64,000 bases of DNA from Hyperoodon ampullatus (lineage: Eukaryota; Chordata; Mammalia; Artiodactyla; Ziphiidae): positions 37,506,368 to 37,570,367 of the forward strand of contig OX457064.1 in NCBI GenBank assembly GCA_949752795.1, written 5' to 3'. Positions 1-11,245 of this stretch are shown here, in pieces (position 1 is the first letter of the stretch; every line of letters begins with the position of its first letter). The position numbers and the translations under genes are program-made. The notes beneath the pieces were generated by a model. That model did no database searches, was not told the origin of the DNA, and saw nothing but the letters and a program-made list of their open reading frames with translations.

Positions 1-532
1 GAAAGCCTACGGGAATTTTGCAACACAATGAAAAGAAACAATATTCACATTATGGGAATTCCAGAAGAAGAGAAAGAGAAAGTGACAGAAAATATATTTA
101 AACTAATAATGGCTGAAAATTCCTGAACCTGGGGAGAGAAATGGACATCCAGATCCATGAATTCCAAAGGATCCCAAATAGATCAAACCTGAATAGGGCT
201 ATACCGAGACACATTATAACTAAATTTGTGAAAGTTTAAGACAAAGAATTTTTAAAGCAGCAGAGAAAAGAGAGAAGTTACATACAAGAAAACCCCTGTA
301 AGACTATCATAAGATCTCTCAACAGTCTTTTCATGCCAGGAGGGAATGGAATGACATATTAAAAATACTGAAAGAAAATAACTCTCAACCAGGAATTCTA
401 TACCCAGCAAAGGTGTCCTTCAGAAATGAATAAGGGATAAAGACTTTCTTGAACACACAAAAGCTGAGGGAGTACACTGCCACCAGACCTTGCTTATAAG
501 AAATGCTTAAGGGAGTTCTTTGAGAAGAAGTA
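1..532 (+). pseudogene. L1 ORF1 remnant (C-terminal half)
   Basis: The sequence follows the L1 ORF1 nucleic-acid chaperone. There is a segment resembling ILIIGIPEGE near 45-70 and the stretch encoding the conserved FSAETL-ARR-W region, with the EWHDIF-like part near 335-360. The reading ends near 532 after the KPALQ-ML-ELL-like part. Several in-frame stops and indels (for example TGA near 124) make it non-coding. Confidence 0.75.
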
Positions 533-1005
533 AAAGAATGCTAATTAACATGATACAAAAAAAAAAAGGTAGGGTAAATTTTACTGGTAATGGTAAATAT
601 AGAGTCATAGTTAAATTCTGCAATGTGGTAAAAATGGTGCATAACTCACAACTCTAGTTTAAAAGTTTAAAAAAGAATGTTACAAAAATAACCATAAACA
701 ATAATCTGTCTTCAGACAATTAAAAAAATGTAAATTGTAAGAGAAATAACCTAAAATGTGAGGGAGAGAAGAAGTAAAATATATGAATTCTATTAAAGTT
801 AAGTTGTTGTAAGTTTAAAATTAGTTGTTATAAGTTTAAGATGTTTAATGTAAGCCTCATGGTAACCACAAGGGAAAATACTGTAGTAACTACACAAAAG
901 AACAGGATAAAAAATCTAAAGCACACTGATACCAAAAGACATCAAAACACAAAAAAAGACAGAAGGATAAGAAACAAGGAACAATAGATCTACAAAACAA
1001 CCAGA

Positions 1006-1066
1006 AAACAGTAGTCTTTACCCATCAATAATAAAACGGAAACAGTAGTCTTTACCCATCAATAAT
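1006..1066 (+). repeat. Short tandem duplication, 27-bp unit at 34-bp period
   Basis: The 27 bases at 1006-1032 recur exactly at 1040-1066, just before ORF2 in the old L1. This looks like local slippage or a repair-associated duplication after the L1 inserted. Confidence 0.8.
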
Positions 1067-4000
1067 TACTTTAAATGTAAACAGATTACATTCTTCAATC
1101 AAAAGACAGAGAGTGGCTGAATGGATAAAAACACAAGATCCAACAATATACTGCCTACAAGAGATTCAATTTAGCTTTGAAAGCACACATAGACTGAGTG
1201 TGAAGAGATGCAAAAAGACATTTCGATCAAATGGTAACCAAAAAAAACTCAGAGGCAGCTATACTCATATCAGGCAAAATAGACTTCAAACTACAAATGA
1301 TAAAAAGAGAAAAAGAAGGTCATTATATAATGATAAAGGAGTCAATACATCAAGAAGACAAACCGATTGTAAATATTTATTTGCCCAACATCTGAGCACC
1401 TAAAAATATAAAGCAAAAACTAACAGAGCTAAAAGGAGAAATAAACAACAAGACAATAATAGTTGGAGACTTTAATACTCCACTCTAAACAATGGAAAGA
1501 TCATTCAGACAGAGAATCAGTAAGCAAACAGTGGATTTGAACAGCATTATAGATCAAATGAACCTAACAGACACATGCAGCACAGTCTATCCAAGAAAAG
1601 CAGAATACACATACTTCTTAAGTGCACATGGAACATTTTCTAGGATAGATCATATGTTAGCCCACAAAACAAGTCTTAGCAAATTCAGGAAGACTGAAAT
1701 CACAACAAATATCTTCTCTGAGCACAACAGCATCAAACTAGAAATAATAAAAGGAGGATACCTGGAAAATTCATGAACACATGGAAATTAAACAACACTG
1801 CTGAAAAACCACTGGATCAAAGAAAAAATTGAAGAGTACACTAAAAAGTTTCTAAAGACACATGAAAATGGAAACACAACATATCAGAACTTATGGGATG
1901 CAGCAAAAGCACTTCTACAAGGGAAGGGCATAGCATTAAAGCCTACATTAAGAAGCAAGAAAGATCCCAAATAAATAACCTAACTACATGCCTTAAGGAA
2001 CTAGAAAAAAAGAATAAACTGAGCCCAATGTTAACAGAAGAAAGGAAATAATAAACATCGGAGCAGACATAAATGAAACAGAGAACAGAAAAACAATAGA
2101 AAAGATTAACCAAACTAAGAGTTGGTTCTTTGAAAAGTTAAACTAAATTGCAAACCCTTGGCTGGACTAAGCAAGGAAAAAAAAGAAAAGACCTAAATCA
2201 ATAATATTATAAATGAAAAAGAAAACATTACAATTGATATCACAGAACTTCAAAGAAGAATAAGAGCCTACAATGAACAACGATATGCAAACAAACTCTA
2301 CAACCTAGAAGAAATGGAAATAGTTTTAGAAACACACGACTCATCAAGACCAAATCAGGAAGAAATAGAAAATCTGACTAATTTAAATAGACTAATTCTA
2401 GTAAGGAGATTTAATCAGTAACAAAAAATCTCCTAACAAAGAAAAGTACAGGACCAAATGGCTTCACTGGCTAATTTCACCAAACATTTAAAGAAGAATT
2501 AAAACCAATCCTTCTCAAACTCTTCCAAAAAAAATCAGAGGATTTTTTGGGAGGGAACATTTCAAAACTCATTTTGAGAGGCCAGCATTATCCTGATACC
2601 AAAACCAGAAAAGTACACTACCAAAAATGAAAACTATAGGCTCATATTCCTGATGAATATAGATGCAGACATTCTCAATAAAATACTAGCAAACTGAATT
2701 CAACAGCACATTAAGAGGATCATTCACCATGATTAAATGGGTTCTATCCATGGGATGCAGGAATAGGGCAACATATGCAATGTTGATGAATCACATTGAT
2801 TGAACAGAGGAAGAATCATGATCATCTCAACAGATGCAAAAATCATTCAACAAAATCCAACATCCATTTGGATGATAAAAGCACTTAACAAATCAGGCAC
2901 AGAAGGAACATATCCCAACATAATAAAGGCCATATATGACTAATCTATGGGTAACATCATAATCAAGTGATGAAAGGTTGAACGTTTTCCCTCTAAGATC
3001 AGGAACAAGGAAAGGGTGCCCACTCTTGTAGCTTCTATTCAACAATACTGGAAGTCCTACTAAAACACTCAGGCAAGAAAAAGAAATAAAAGGTATAAGA
3101 ATTGAAAAGAAAGAAGTAAAATTTATCTCTATTTGCAGATGAAATGATTTTATGTATAGGAAATCTTAAACTCAACAACAACAAAAAAACTGTTAGATCA
3201 CTGAATTCAGTAAAGTTGAAGGATACACAATAAATGTACAAAAATCACTATCATTTCTATACATTAACAAAAAATTTTTGTTAAAGAATATAAAGAAATT
3301 GATCCATTTATAATAGCATCAAAGAGAATAAAATACTTAGGAATAAATTTAACTAAGTAGGTAAAAGATGATTGTGCTGAAACTACAAGACATTGATGAA
3401 ATAAACTGTAAAAGACACAAATTAATGGAAAGGTATCCCATATTTATGGATTGAAATTAATATTTTTAAAATGTGAATACTACTGAAAGCCATCTACAGA
3501 TTCAATGCAATCTTTATCAAGATTCCAATGGCATTATTTTTACAGAAGTAGAAAAAAGTCAAAATTTATGTGGAAGCACAAAAGACCCTAAATAGCCAAG
3601 GAAATCCTGAGAAAGAACAAAGCAGGAGGTATCACACTTCTTGATTTCAAGCTATAATCTAAGACTACTAATAGCATGGTACTGGCATTAACAAAAAAGA
3701 CAAGCCAATGCAACAGAGTCAACTAATATTTGACAAGAGAGCAAAGAATACTTGATGAAGAAAAGTCTCTCCATGGTGCTGGGATAATTGGATATTCACA
3801 TGTAAAAGAATGAAACTATACCCATATCTTATACCTTTCACAAAATTAACTTGAAAGGGATTAAAGACTTAAATGTAAGACCTGAATCCATGAAACTCCT
3901 AGAAGAAAACATAGGAACAAAGTTCCTTGACATGGGTTTTGGTAATAATTTTTTTGGATATGACACCTAAAGCATAAGCAACAAAATAAAAAATAAACAA

Positions 4001-4146
4001 GTTGGACTACATCAAACTAAAAAGCGTCTGCACAATGAAAGAAACCATCATCAAAGTGAAAAGACAACCTGTGACAGAAGAAAAGCTATTAGCAAACTAT
4101 ATATCTGATAAGGGGTTAATATCCAAAAATATAAAGAACTCAAACA

Positions 4147-4354
4147 GGGCTTCCCTGGTGGCGCAGTGGTTGAGAGTCCACCTGCCGATGCAGGGGACAC
4201 AGGTTCATGCCCCGGTCCAGGAAGATCCCACATGCCGCGGAGCGGCTGGGCCCGTGAGCCATGGCCGCTGAGCCTGTGCGTCCGGAGCCTGTGCTCCACA
4301 ATGGGAGAGGCCACAAGAGTGAGAGGCCCGCATACCGCAAAAAAAAAAAAAAAA
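4147..4354 (+). mobile_element. CHR-2-type tRNA-derived SINE, inside L1 ORF2
   Basis: A full copy runs from the GGGCTTCCCTGGTGGCGCAG head to an A-tail. The tRNA-like head holds the pol III A box (TGGCGCAGTGG) and a B box slightly changed to GGTTCATGCCCC. A 14-bp target duplication, AAAGAACTCAAACA, flanks it (4133-4146 and 4355-4368). It is nested in the old L1 and therefore younger. Confidence 0.95.
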
Positions 4355-4858
4355 AAAGAACTCAAACAACTCAACAGCAAAAAAACAAATAACAATTAAA
4401 AATGGGCAAGGGACATAAACAGACATTCCTCCAAAAGAGATATATGAAAGCACAAAAGGTACACGAAAAGACATCCAACAACACCAGTCATTAGGAACTG
4501 CAAATTAAAACCACCATAGAACATCACCTCACACTTGTTAGCATGGTTATTATCAAAAAGACAAGCAATAACAAATGCCAGCAAGGATATGGAGAAAAGC
4601 AAACCTTCCTGCACTGTTGTTGGTGGGATTGTAAATTGTGGAATACAGTGCAGAAGATCCTGAAAAAATTAAAAATAGAACAACCACATGTCCAGCAATT
4701 CCACTTCTGGGAATACACTCAAAGATAACAAAAACACTACCTCAAAAATATATCTGCACCCTCATGTTCAGAACAGCATTATTTATGATGGCCAAGACAT
4801 GGAAACAACCTAAGTGTCCACAGACAATGAATGGACAAAAAAGTTGCACATACATACA

Positions 4859-4939
4859 TTGGGGTGGCGAAAAAGTTCATTTGGGTTTTTCTGTAAGATG
4901 TTACAGAAAAACCCGAACAAACTTTTTGGCCAACCCAAT
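4859..4939. mobile_element. Mariner-derived palindromic MITE (81 bp)
   Basis: Two inverted arms, starting TTGGGGTGG and ending CCAACCCAA, pair along nearly the whole 81 bp around a three-base centre. This is the MADE1-like mariner end-to-end structure known from cetartiodactyl genomes. It interrupts the L1 text just before the motif encoding the last part of ORF2. No transposase is present. Confidence 0.85.
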
Positions 4940-5500
4940 TCAATGGAATATTATTCAGCCATAAGAAATGAGGAAATCCTACCATTTGCAACAACATAGA
5001 TGGACCTTGAAGGCATTATGCTAAGTGAATAAGTCAGACAGAGAAAGACAAATAATGTATGATCTCACTTTTATATGTGAAATTTTTAAAAACTCATAGA
5101 AAAAGAGATCAGACCTGTGGTTACCAGAGATGGTGGTGGCATGGGTGGGGGAGAGTGTTCTGGAGGAAGAGGGGGAATTGCAGGAAGGTGGTCAAAAGGT
5201 ACAAACTTCAGTTATAAGTAAGTACTAGGGATGTGATGTACAATGTGATGGCTTCAGCTATCACTGCTGTGTGACACACAGGAAAGTTGTTAAGAGTAAA
5301 TCGTTAAGAGTTCTCATCACAAGGAGAAAAAATTGTTTTCCTTTATTCTTTCCTTTTTTCTTTTTTTGTATCTATATGAGAAGGTGAATGTTAGCTGAAC
5401 CTATTGTGGTAATCATGTCACAATAGATATAAATCAAACCATCCTGCTATATGCCTTAAACTTATACAGTGATGTATGTCAATTATTTCTCAGGAAAAAA

Positions 5501-6461
5501 ATCACTTCCTCATGGGTCTTCTTAGGCACTACTCAGCAGCTGCTGTATGATGAGGCCTCAGGACAGTGCTGCTATCTACCTTTTTTACTTGACTGAATTA
5601 TCATCCCTCTATTTCACTCAATGGTACTCTTAAATCTGAATTTTTTAATTTAATTTAATCTTAAATTATCTTTTGAAACTTGGGGAGCTATATAAATAAA
5701 CACTGAGTACTTCTCTCACCTAATTTAGTTAAATTAACTAAAACTCTTCCCATATCTTCATAAAATTACTTCTCATCTCTCCATAAAATGCAAGACCTTA
5801 CACACATTACACAATACATTGGCTTTACAGAAGTTTAAGTTGTAACCTGTCCAACAGGACAGGATAACAATGGTATTATAAAAATAGAATACTGAATATA
5901 ACATCATTTGACTGTAATTTTACAAGTTAAATATATTAATTGTTCCCAAAACATTTAATTAATAGTCTGTCCTCTGACATTGATCTGTGATGCAAACTCT
6001 GCCTGCCATACACCAAGATATTAAAAATAATTCTGTATTCTTGTCCTTTGATCTATGCAACTGTGTCCCTGGCCAAACCAAACAATCATAATTAATACAA
6101 CTTTGTATGACTTGGTAGCTACCCTTCTTCTCCTAATCTGTTGTTTTACAAAATTGCCACACTTACTCTTACATTAGCATTTTAGAATTTAGTATGCCAT
6201 GTTCTCTGACAGACCCTGTTAGGATATTATCTGAATTTGTACTAACATACAAAAAACAGAAGAAATTGACATCAGGCTATCTGAAGCACGGAACTGAATG
6301 GCTGCTGGAAATGGAAAAGAAGTGAGAATTACAGACTATATGATAACACATAGGTTACTTACTATATAATCATATTAAGTACATTTGACTTTTGAATTAT
6401 GAATGGTCTATATTTTTTTAAGTTAGCTGTTTTAAAAACAAAGAGATTTATAGATGAATTT
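5501..6461. other. Unrecognised A/T-rich sequence
   Basis: I see no exon, RNA gene or identifiable repeat here. The open frames are short. Confidence 0.5.
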
Positions 6462-6478
6462 TGGAATAACTAATTTTT

Positions 6479-6681
6479 TTTTTTTTCCTGCGGTACGCAG
6501 GCCTCTCACTCTTGTGGCCTCTCCCATTGCGGAGCACAGGCTCCGGACGTGCAGGCTCAGCAGCCATGGCTCACGGACCTAGCCGCTCCACGGCATGTGG
6601 GGTCTTCCCGGACCGGGGCACGAACCTGTGTCCCCTGCATCAGCAGGCAGACTCTCAACCACTGCGCCACCAGGGAAGCCC
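6479..6681 (-). mobile_element. CHR-2-type SINE
   Basis: Complete copy in reverse orientation: T-run, then the GCGGTACGCAGGCCTCTCAC end, body, and the CCAGGGAAGCCC head. A perfect 17-bp target duplication TGGAATAACTAATTTTT lies at 6462-6478 and 6682-6698. Several CpG positions have decayed. Confidence 0.95.
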
Positions 6682-6759
6682 TGGAATAACTAATTTTTAA
6701 AAGTAGACTTCCTATTTATGGTCACGGAATAACTCAATTTTTTTCTAGTTTTCTTATAT

Positions 6760-7262
6760 GCCCTCAATAATTTTATCAATTTCTCCATAAAAATTTCAGT
6801 TGGTATTTATAAATGATATCATTTTTATTACATTTTGTGCTTGGTTATTTCTGGCATAAAACAATCTTTTCAATTTTTTATGTTGTATTGAACTTGTACT
6901 GAGCAATCTAAACTGAGCTCTTTATCAGTTCAATTAGTTTCTTTCCCTTTAAAAATCTTATATCTCTTGTTGAATGTTTATGTTTTAGAACATCGACTAG
7001 GACCTCCAAAGACAAAGTTCTTGACATAAAAGAGAACGTGTTTTAATTTTACCATTAAATATAAGGTTTCAGATAGGGTTTTGATTTATAACACTTTTTT
7101 CTTCTATTCTTAGTTTAATAAAGTTTCTATTCTACAAAGGTACTGCATTTTATCAAATGTTTTTCTGCATCTAATGAAATGATCATATTGGTTTTTCCTT
7201 TAGTCTCTTAGCAGGTGACATTCATTGATAGACTTTTTCCCTTTAAGCATTCTGGTGAAATT
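6760..7262 (-). mobile_element. Old L1 ORF2 fragment (reverse transcriptase part)
   Basis: Read on the minus strand this follows degraded L1 ORF2. It includes the stretch where the polymerase FADD region should lie and the segment encoding [15 protein letters not shown] text (complement of the TTTTTCTGCATCTAATG stretch near 7165). It abuts an L1 piece in the opposite orientation. Confidence 0.7.
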
Positions 7263-7267
7263 ATTTC

Positions 7268-7485
7268 TCCATAAAAGAAAATCCAAATGGCTAATAACAT
7301 ATGAGAACCATTCAGCTCCACCAGTAATCAGTGAAATTCACATAAAAAAGTAATGTTGTCCCATTTTTCATCTCTCAATTTGGTAAAAATATCTAAAATC
7401 TGATAATATTCAGTGATGGCAGGGATGTGGGAAAAATGGTTCTCACATATATGATTGGTGAAGCATAAAAATAATCTCTACCCCA
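7268..7485 (+). mobile_element. Old L1 ORF2 3' fragment, opposite orientation to its neighbour
   Basis: The plus strand matches the L1 ORF2 C-terminal coding region: the part encoding the helper segment before [14 protein letters not shown] text, then the LVGM-W-like region near 7410-7440. Together with 6760-7262 it forms an inverted arrangement. No 3' UTR or A-tail was seen. Confidence 0.65.
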
Positions 7486-9285
7486 TTTTGGTTCAGTGCC
7501 CAAGGAACATGACTGGGCAGTAGATAATGAAATAGAAAGATGTTCTCTTCCTTTGTCTACAAAGCAATTTAATATATTTTCCAGTCATCTAAAAATGAAC
7601 TCATAAGGTTTTCTAAAGTTATAACCATATTCAGGTTTAGCACTATCTGCTGAAAAAAATTTTTTTTTCAAGAATCATTAATCTTTCCAGGATAATGATG
7701 TGGAGGTAATTTCCATTTAATTATTGGGATAATGAGTAGTGAGAGTTGACGCTTGATTAAAATCTGAAGGAAGTGATTTTAAACTAGGGGCATTGCTTTT
7801 ATTATGTTTAATCATCAGTTGCCTGAGATTGTTTATACTGTTTTCCTTCTTACAATATACAAGTTAGGTTAAGTTGATAACAAGGTAATTTTTTTTTTTT
7901 AACATTTTTTGTTCATCTTCAGAAAAGAAAACAAATGAGTGTTTTCAATTTACTGTGTTTATAGCTTTAAAATTATATTCCTTTGGAATTTTGCTTGAAC
8001 TAATCCTTATTTCTTGGTAATGGTTAATATAAGAATGAGAAACTTCTGAATCCAAGATCAACCAACCTTGATTTGTTCCATCTCAAAATGATTATTACAG
8101 CACTTAGAAACTTAACTTGGATTCCTAATGATGAGAAAATACAATTGGCAGCATTTGCAAAGTCACTGAAAGAACATGGGCATGCATTCATTCCCTGTGC
8201 TCTACTAAGCTGAGTTCAATGGCTAGGTTGCAAAATTTTATTTTATTATCCAACTCCTTTTTTGGCTCATACTTATATTTTTAACCAACTCAATTAATTT
8301 TCTGAGCCTTAATGCCTTTAATTTATCCTAACGTGCTGAGTTCAAGCCTAAACCAGGGCAAAAGGACTACCACAAAAAATTATGTGTCTTTTCCCCACAT
8401 ATGTTATATCTATTCTTTTCATCATTCCTCTCCCACTAAGACATAAATATATTTATTTCATTCTTCTCCTTGAATAGCTCTGTATACAGATTGATTCATT
8501 CCGTCCATCTGTTTTTCCTTAGTATCTCACTCTGTGAATTCCCTGTTCTGACATTTTACTTCAGATAATTTTTTAAATTACTGATACCTTTGGCATTCAA
8601 AATTTGATCAGTGAAGTGTTTATCAAAAAAAAAAAATCTTCTTTCATTGCCCCCTTCTCAAAGAACATAGCCAATTAAATACTGACTGAAGAAATGAAGA
8701 TGAGTTCTAAATAGCAATGCAAGGTGCAGAACTGTTTCAAATTGATACTGTTGTTAACCCAAAAATCCATTCATTTTTGTCCTTTATCTAAGAAAACTGT
8801 CTTTACATAAAAAATATCACAAAGAGAAAAATAGGATTAAATGTGAAATGGTGTTTGAATAATATAAAAGTACACCTGTAATCATCTGCACAACCAAATT
8901 TACTCTTCTCCTTGGATAAAAAAGAGTGCATTTACATTCAGGCAGTCTCAAATTAGCTATTTCACACAACATTTTGAATGCAGACACATATCTTATGAAA
9001 TTTCTATTGGTATTATTCATTGAAAAATCAACTCAAGTAAGAATATTCCAAAATTCCCTTTGTTAAGAATAACTGAAACATTTAAAGGTTCATATACATA
9101 TTGTCGAAGCACTGGGGATCATTCTTGACTTACATTCTATAATGAATAACTTAAATTTTTGAGTCAAAGTTTCTAACATCCTCAAAAGTCTGTATTTTTC
9201 AAATTTACAAATAACTGAGGACTTATTTTCTACATAAAAGGAAACATTTCAAAAAATTAAAAACAGACTGTGTACAATACCACTG
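7486..9285. other. Unrecognised sequence
   Basis: A/T-rich with several T-runs (near 7660, 7890, 8628). I see no exon or confidently named repeat. Confidence 0.5.
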
Positions 9286-9289
9286 TACT

Positions 9290-9780
9290 ATTTAATCATT
9301 CATTCATTCATTTAAAAATAGTCTCAGGGATCAATTATGTGCTAGGCACTGCAGGGAATAAAAATAGAAGTAAAACATGATCCTTTTCCTCTTGGAGCAT
9401 ATAACTAATTGGGGGGGATGGAGACACACGTACATAAATAACCACAGTATAAGACAGAAAATGGGCATGTTCTACGGGAGTAATAAAGGATTATTGGGGA
9501 TGGAGAGGAGAGAGAAGACAGAGAGGAGAGAAGAGAGATTAATATTATGACTGGGGAAGTATTGCAGGGGATTGGGGAAAATTTAGAGACATAGAAACAT
9601 TTGAACTGGGCTTTGCAAGAGTTTGAATTTCTCCAGTGAATACTAGGTGGAATAAAGCAGAAGGGTATTTCAGAAAAAGGAAATAGCTGATTAAATATAT
9701 AAACAATAATAACAGATAAACAAGAAATCTAGCTTAAAAATATAGCTGTCAAGTACTCAATAAATATTGATTGAATAAGA
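9290..9780 (-). repeat. L2-type LINE 3' region
   Basis: On the plus strand it begins with the CATTCATTCATT tail complement and the GTGCTAGGCACTG core (9339-9351) shared by L2 and MIR ends. It continues through the 'TTCCTCTTGGAGC' and 'TTTGAACTGGGC' stretches of decayed L2 3' sequence. A purine-rich GA block lies at 9496-9539. A second tail-like AATAAATATTGATTGAATAA at 9759-9778 may be a separate L2/MIR end on the other strand. Confidence 0.6.
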
Positions 9781-9878
9781 CAATCCTTGGAGGAAAAAAA
9801 GAAGGTAGCTATTAACTATTTTTCACAGCTACACTGTGAATCCAACAAAGCATGTTGGCCAGGAGTCTGGCTCAGTCC

Positions 9879-10076
9879 CAGTCTTCTTGAGGCTAGAGAA
9901 AAATTGTAGCTGACACCCTTCCCCTGGCTCTCTCACCTACCCGCTAATAAAGGTTTCCCCATCCCTTCCACAAGGCATGTCAGTGGAGTTTAAAATAGCC
10001 TCAGAACACTTCCTGCTCTATTCTAATTGTGCTTTCATTCCATTTGACTTAGACCAATTGGAATGTTGAGGGAAAA
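9879..10076. repeat. Unnamed repeat, copy 1 of a diverged direct pair
   Basis: This segment aligns by eye along its whole length with 10755-10952, 876 bases away in the same orientation. Shared landmarks are CCCTGG, GCTRATAAA followed by CCCCAT, and TTGACTTAG. I cannot assign it to a named family. Confidence 0.65.
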
Positions 10077-10374
10077 CCCCATGAGGCATCAAGCATGTGA
10101 GATAATGTGTCAGTCCCTCAAAAATGTTTGTGCATTCTACTATGTGTAACCATCATTGTTCCCTATCCATGAGAGAGCAGAACATGTGGGGAAAACAACT
10201 CCTAGCACACTGCTGTTCCTTCTTTTTTAAAAATAGGTCTATCACCTCCATGAAGTACTTTCTTGCTCAACTATTGCAACAATTTGTCACAAATCTATTC
10301 ACTAGCCAACACAAGGAAGATTATGTATTCCAAATATTTTGTTTGTAAGTTACAGTTCTACAGCCACCTAACAA

Positions 10375-10445
10375 GGTTGCTATTTGACCCATGATTTCCC
10401 TGAATTAAGTACCTGGCATACTGTAGGTGTTCAATAAATACTGTA
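10375..10445 (+). repeat. MIR/L2 3' end fragment
   Basis: It contains CCTGGCATACTGTAGGTGTTCAATAAATA, the typical end of MIR/L2 elements (CTGGCAC-TAGTAGG-CTCAATAAAT). Only about 70 bases are recognisable. Confidence 0.6.
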
Positions 10446-10754
10446 ACTTATACTGTATTTTATACCCCTTAAAAATGTGCAATATTGTGTTCATGAGAAA
10501 ATGTTCTCAGACTTGTTTTCTTCCCTATGAGGACATACTGTTCCCCTTCTTTTTGGCCCCCAGGGAAGAGGAATTATTCACTAAACTACTAGGATGGTTC
10601 ATACTGCTTGGGTAAGAAGTTTCAGCACAGTTGAGGTAAGAGTTTGAATAGGGGCGAAGATGAATCTTTAGGAAGGAGCAAAGGTAAGGAGTTCTACAAG
10701 GCCCTTAATTTCCAGTCAACAGCATTAATCCTAAGAAGAGCTCAGCTGATTCCA

Positions 10755-10952
10755 CAGTTCTCTTTGGAAACTAGAGAGAATCATAGCCAACAGCCTTTCC
10801 CTGGGGCTTTCTCATTGATATGCTGATAAAAGTTCCCCCATTCTTCACATAAAGCAAGTGGAAGCTACAATAGCTCCATAATATTTTCTGTTCTTTTCTA
10901 ACTGTGTTTTCATTCTATTTGACTTAGCCCAAATGCAATGTTGATGGAAAAT
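10755..10952. repeat. Unnamed repeat, copy 2 of a diverged direct pair
   Basis: Partner of 9879-10076, similarly decayed. The two may be remnants of one LTR or interspersed family inserted twice, or an old local duplication. Confidence 0.65.
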
Positions 10953-10979
10953 CTACTTTCATTGGGAAGATGTTCTTCA

Positions 10980-11245
10980 TATCTTAGCATCCTCAAAAGG
11001 CTTTACTTGACTACCATAGCCAATACCACCCCTGTTACCAGTCACTTTCTATCCCATTTTTCTATTTTGTTTTCCCTTAGTACTTATTACTATCTGAAGT
11101 AGCCTTATCCATCCGTCATTCAATTGAACAGTCTACCATGTGTCTCCTTGTCCTGTTTCATAGGTAGAGCCTCCATTCCTAGAACAGTACCTGGCTCATG
11201 GATGACTCTCAAATATTTTTGAGTGAAAAGACGGACAGATGAATG
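10980..11245 (+). repeat. L2-type LINE 3' fragment
   Basis: The stretch resembles the L2 3' region: a decayed 'CCTTCCCTGACCACC'-like part near 11000, 'TTAGTACTTATTACTATCTGA', and the 'CCTAGAACAGTACCTGGCTCATGG' end with a TGAGTGAA-like tail near 11220. Confidence 0.7.

Larger units (their letters stand above)
1065..5015 (+). pseudogene. L1 ORF2 remnant (endonuclease and reverse transcriptase), dead
   Basis: The endonuclease start is recognisable as SLNVN, then AEWIKTQDPTIYCLQEIQF (1113 onward) and SRIDHML near 1640. The reverse transcriptase core near 3130 reads FADE where an active enzyme has FADD, so a catalytic aspartate is changed. The C-terminal part (4002 onward) is recognisable up to the final segment near 4990. 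Multiple stops, frameshifts and two insertions rule out function. Confidence 0.85.
1..5500 (+). mobile_element. Old degraded L1 retrotransposon (L1M-type), 5' end outside window
   Basis: The order is the end of ORF1 (to about 530), a long inter-ORF spacer, ORF2 (about 1065-5020) and a 3' UTR of the L1MA/L1MB kind ending near 5500 in a short A-rich tail. Many stops and frameshifts show that it is ancient. It is interrupted by a CHR-2 SINE at 4147-4354 and a mariner palindrome at 4859-4939, both younger than the L1. Confidence 0.9.

Noticed and set aside
4166..4399. Repeated frames such as [11 protein letters not shown] and RYAGLSLLWPLPL in several places
   Set aside because: They are translations of the CHR-2 SINE on both strands, not proteins.
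4859..4939. Microrna-like hairpin as an independent RNA gene
   Set aside because: The hairpin is explained by a known type of mariner palindrome; without small-RNA data it is not called an RNA gene.
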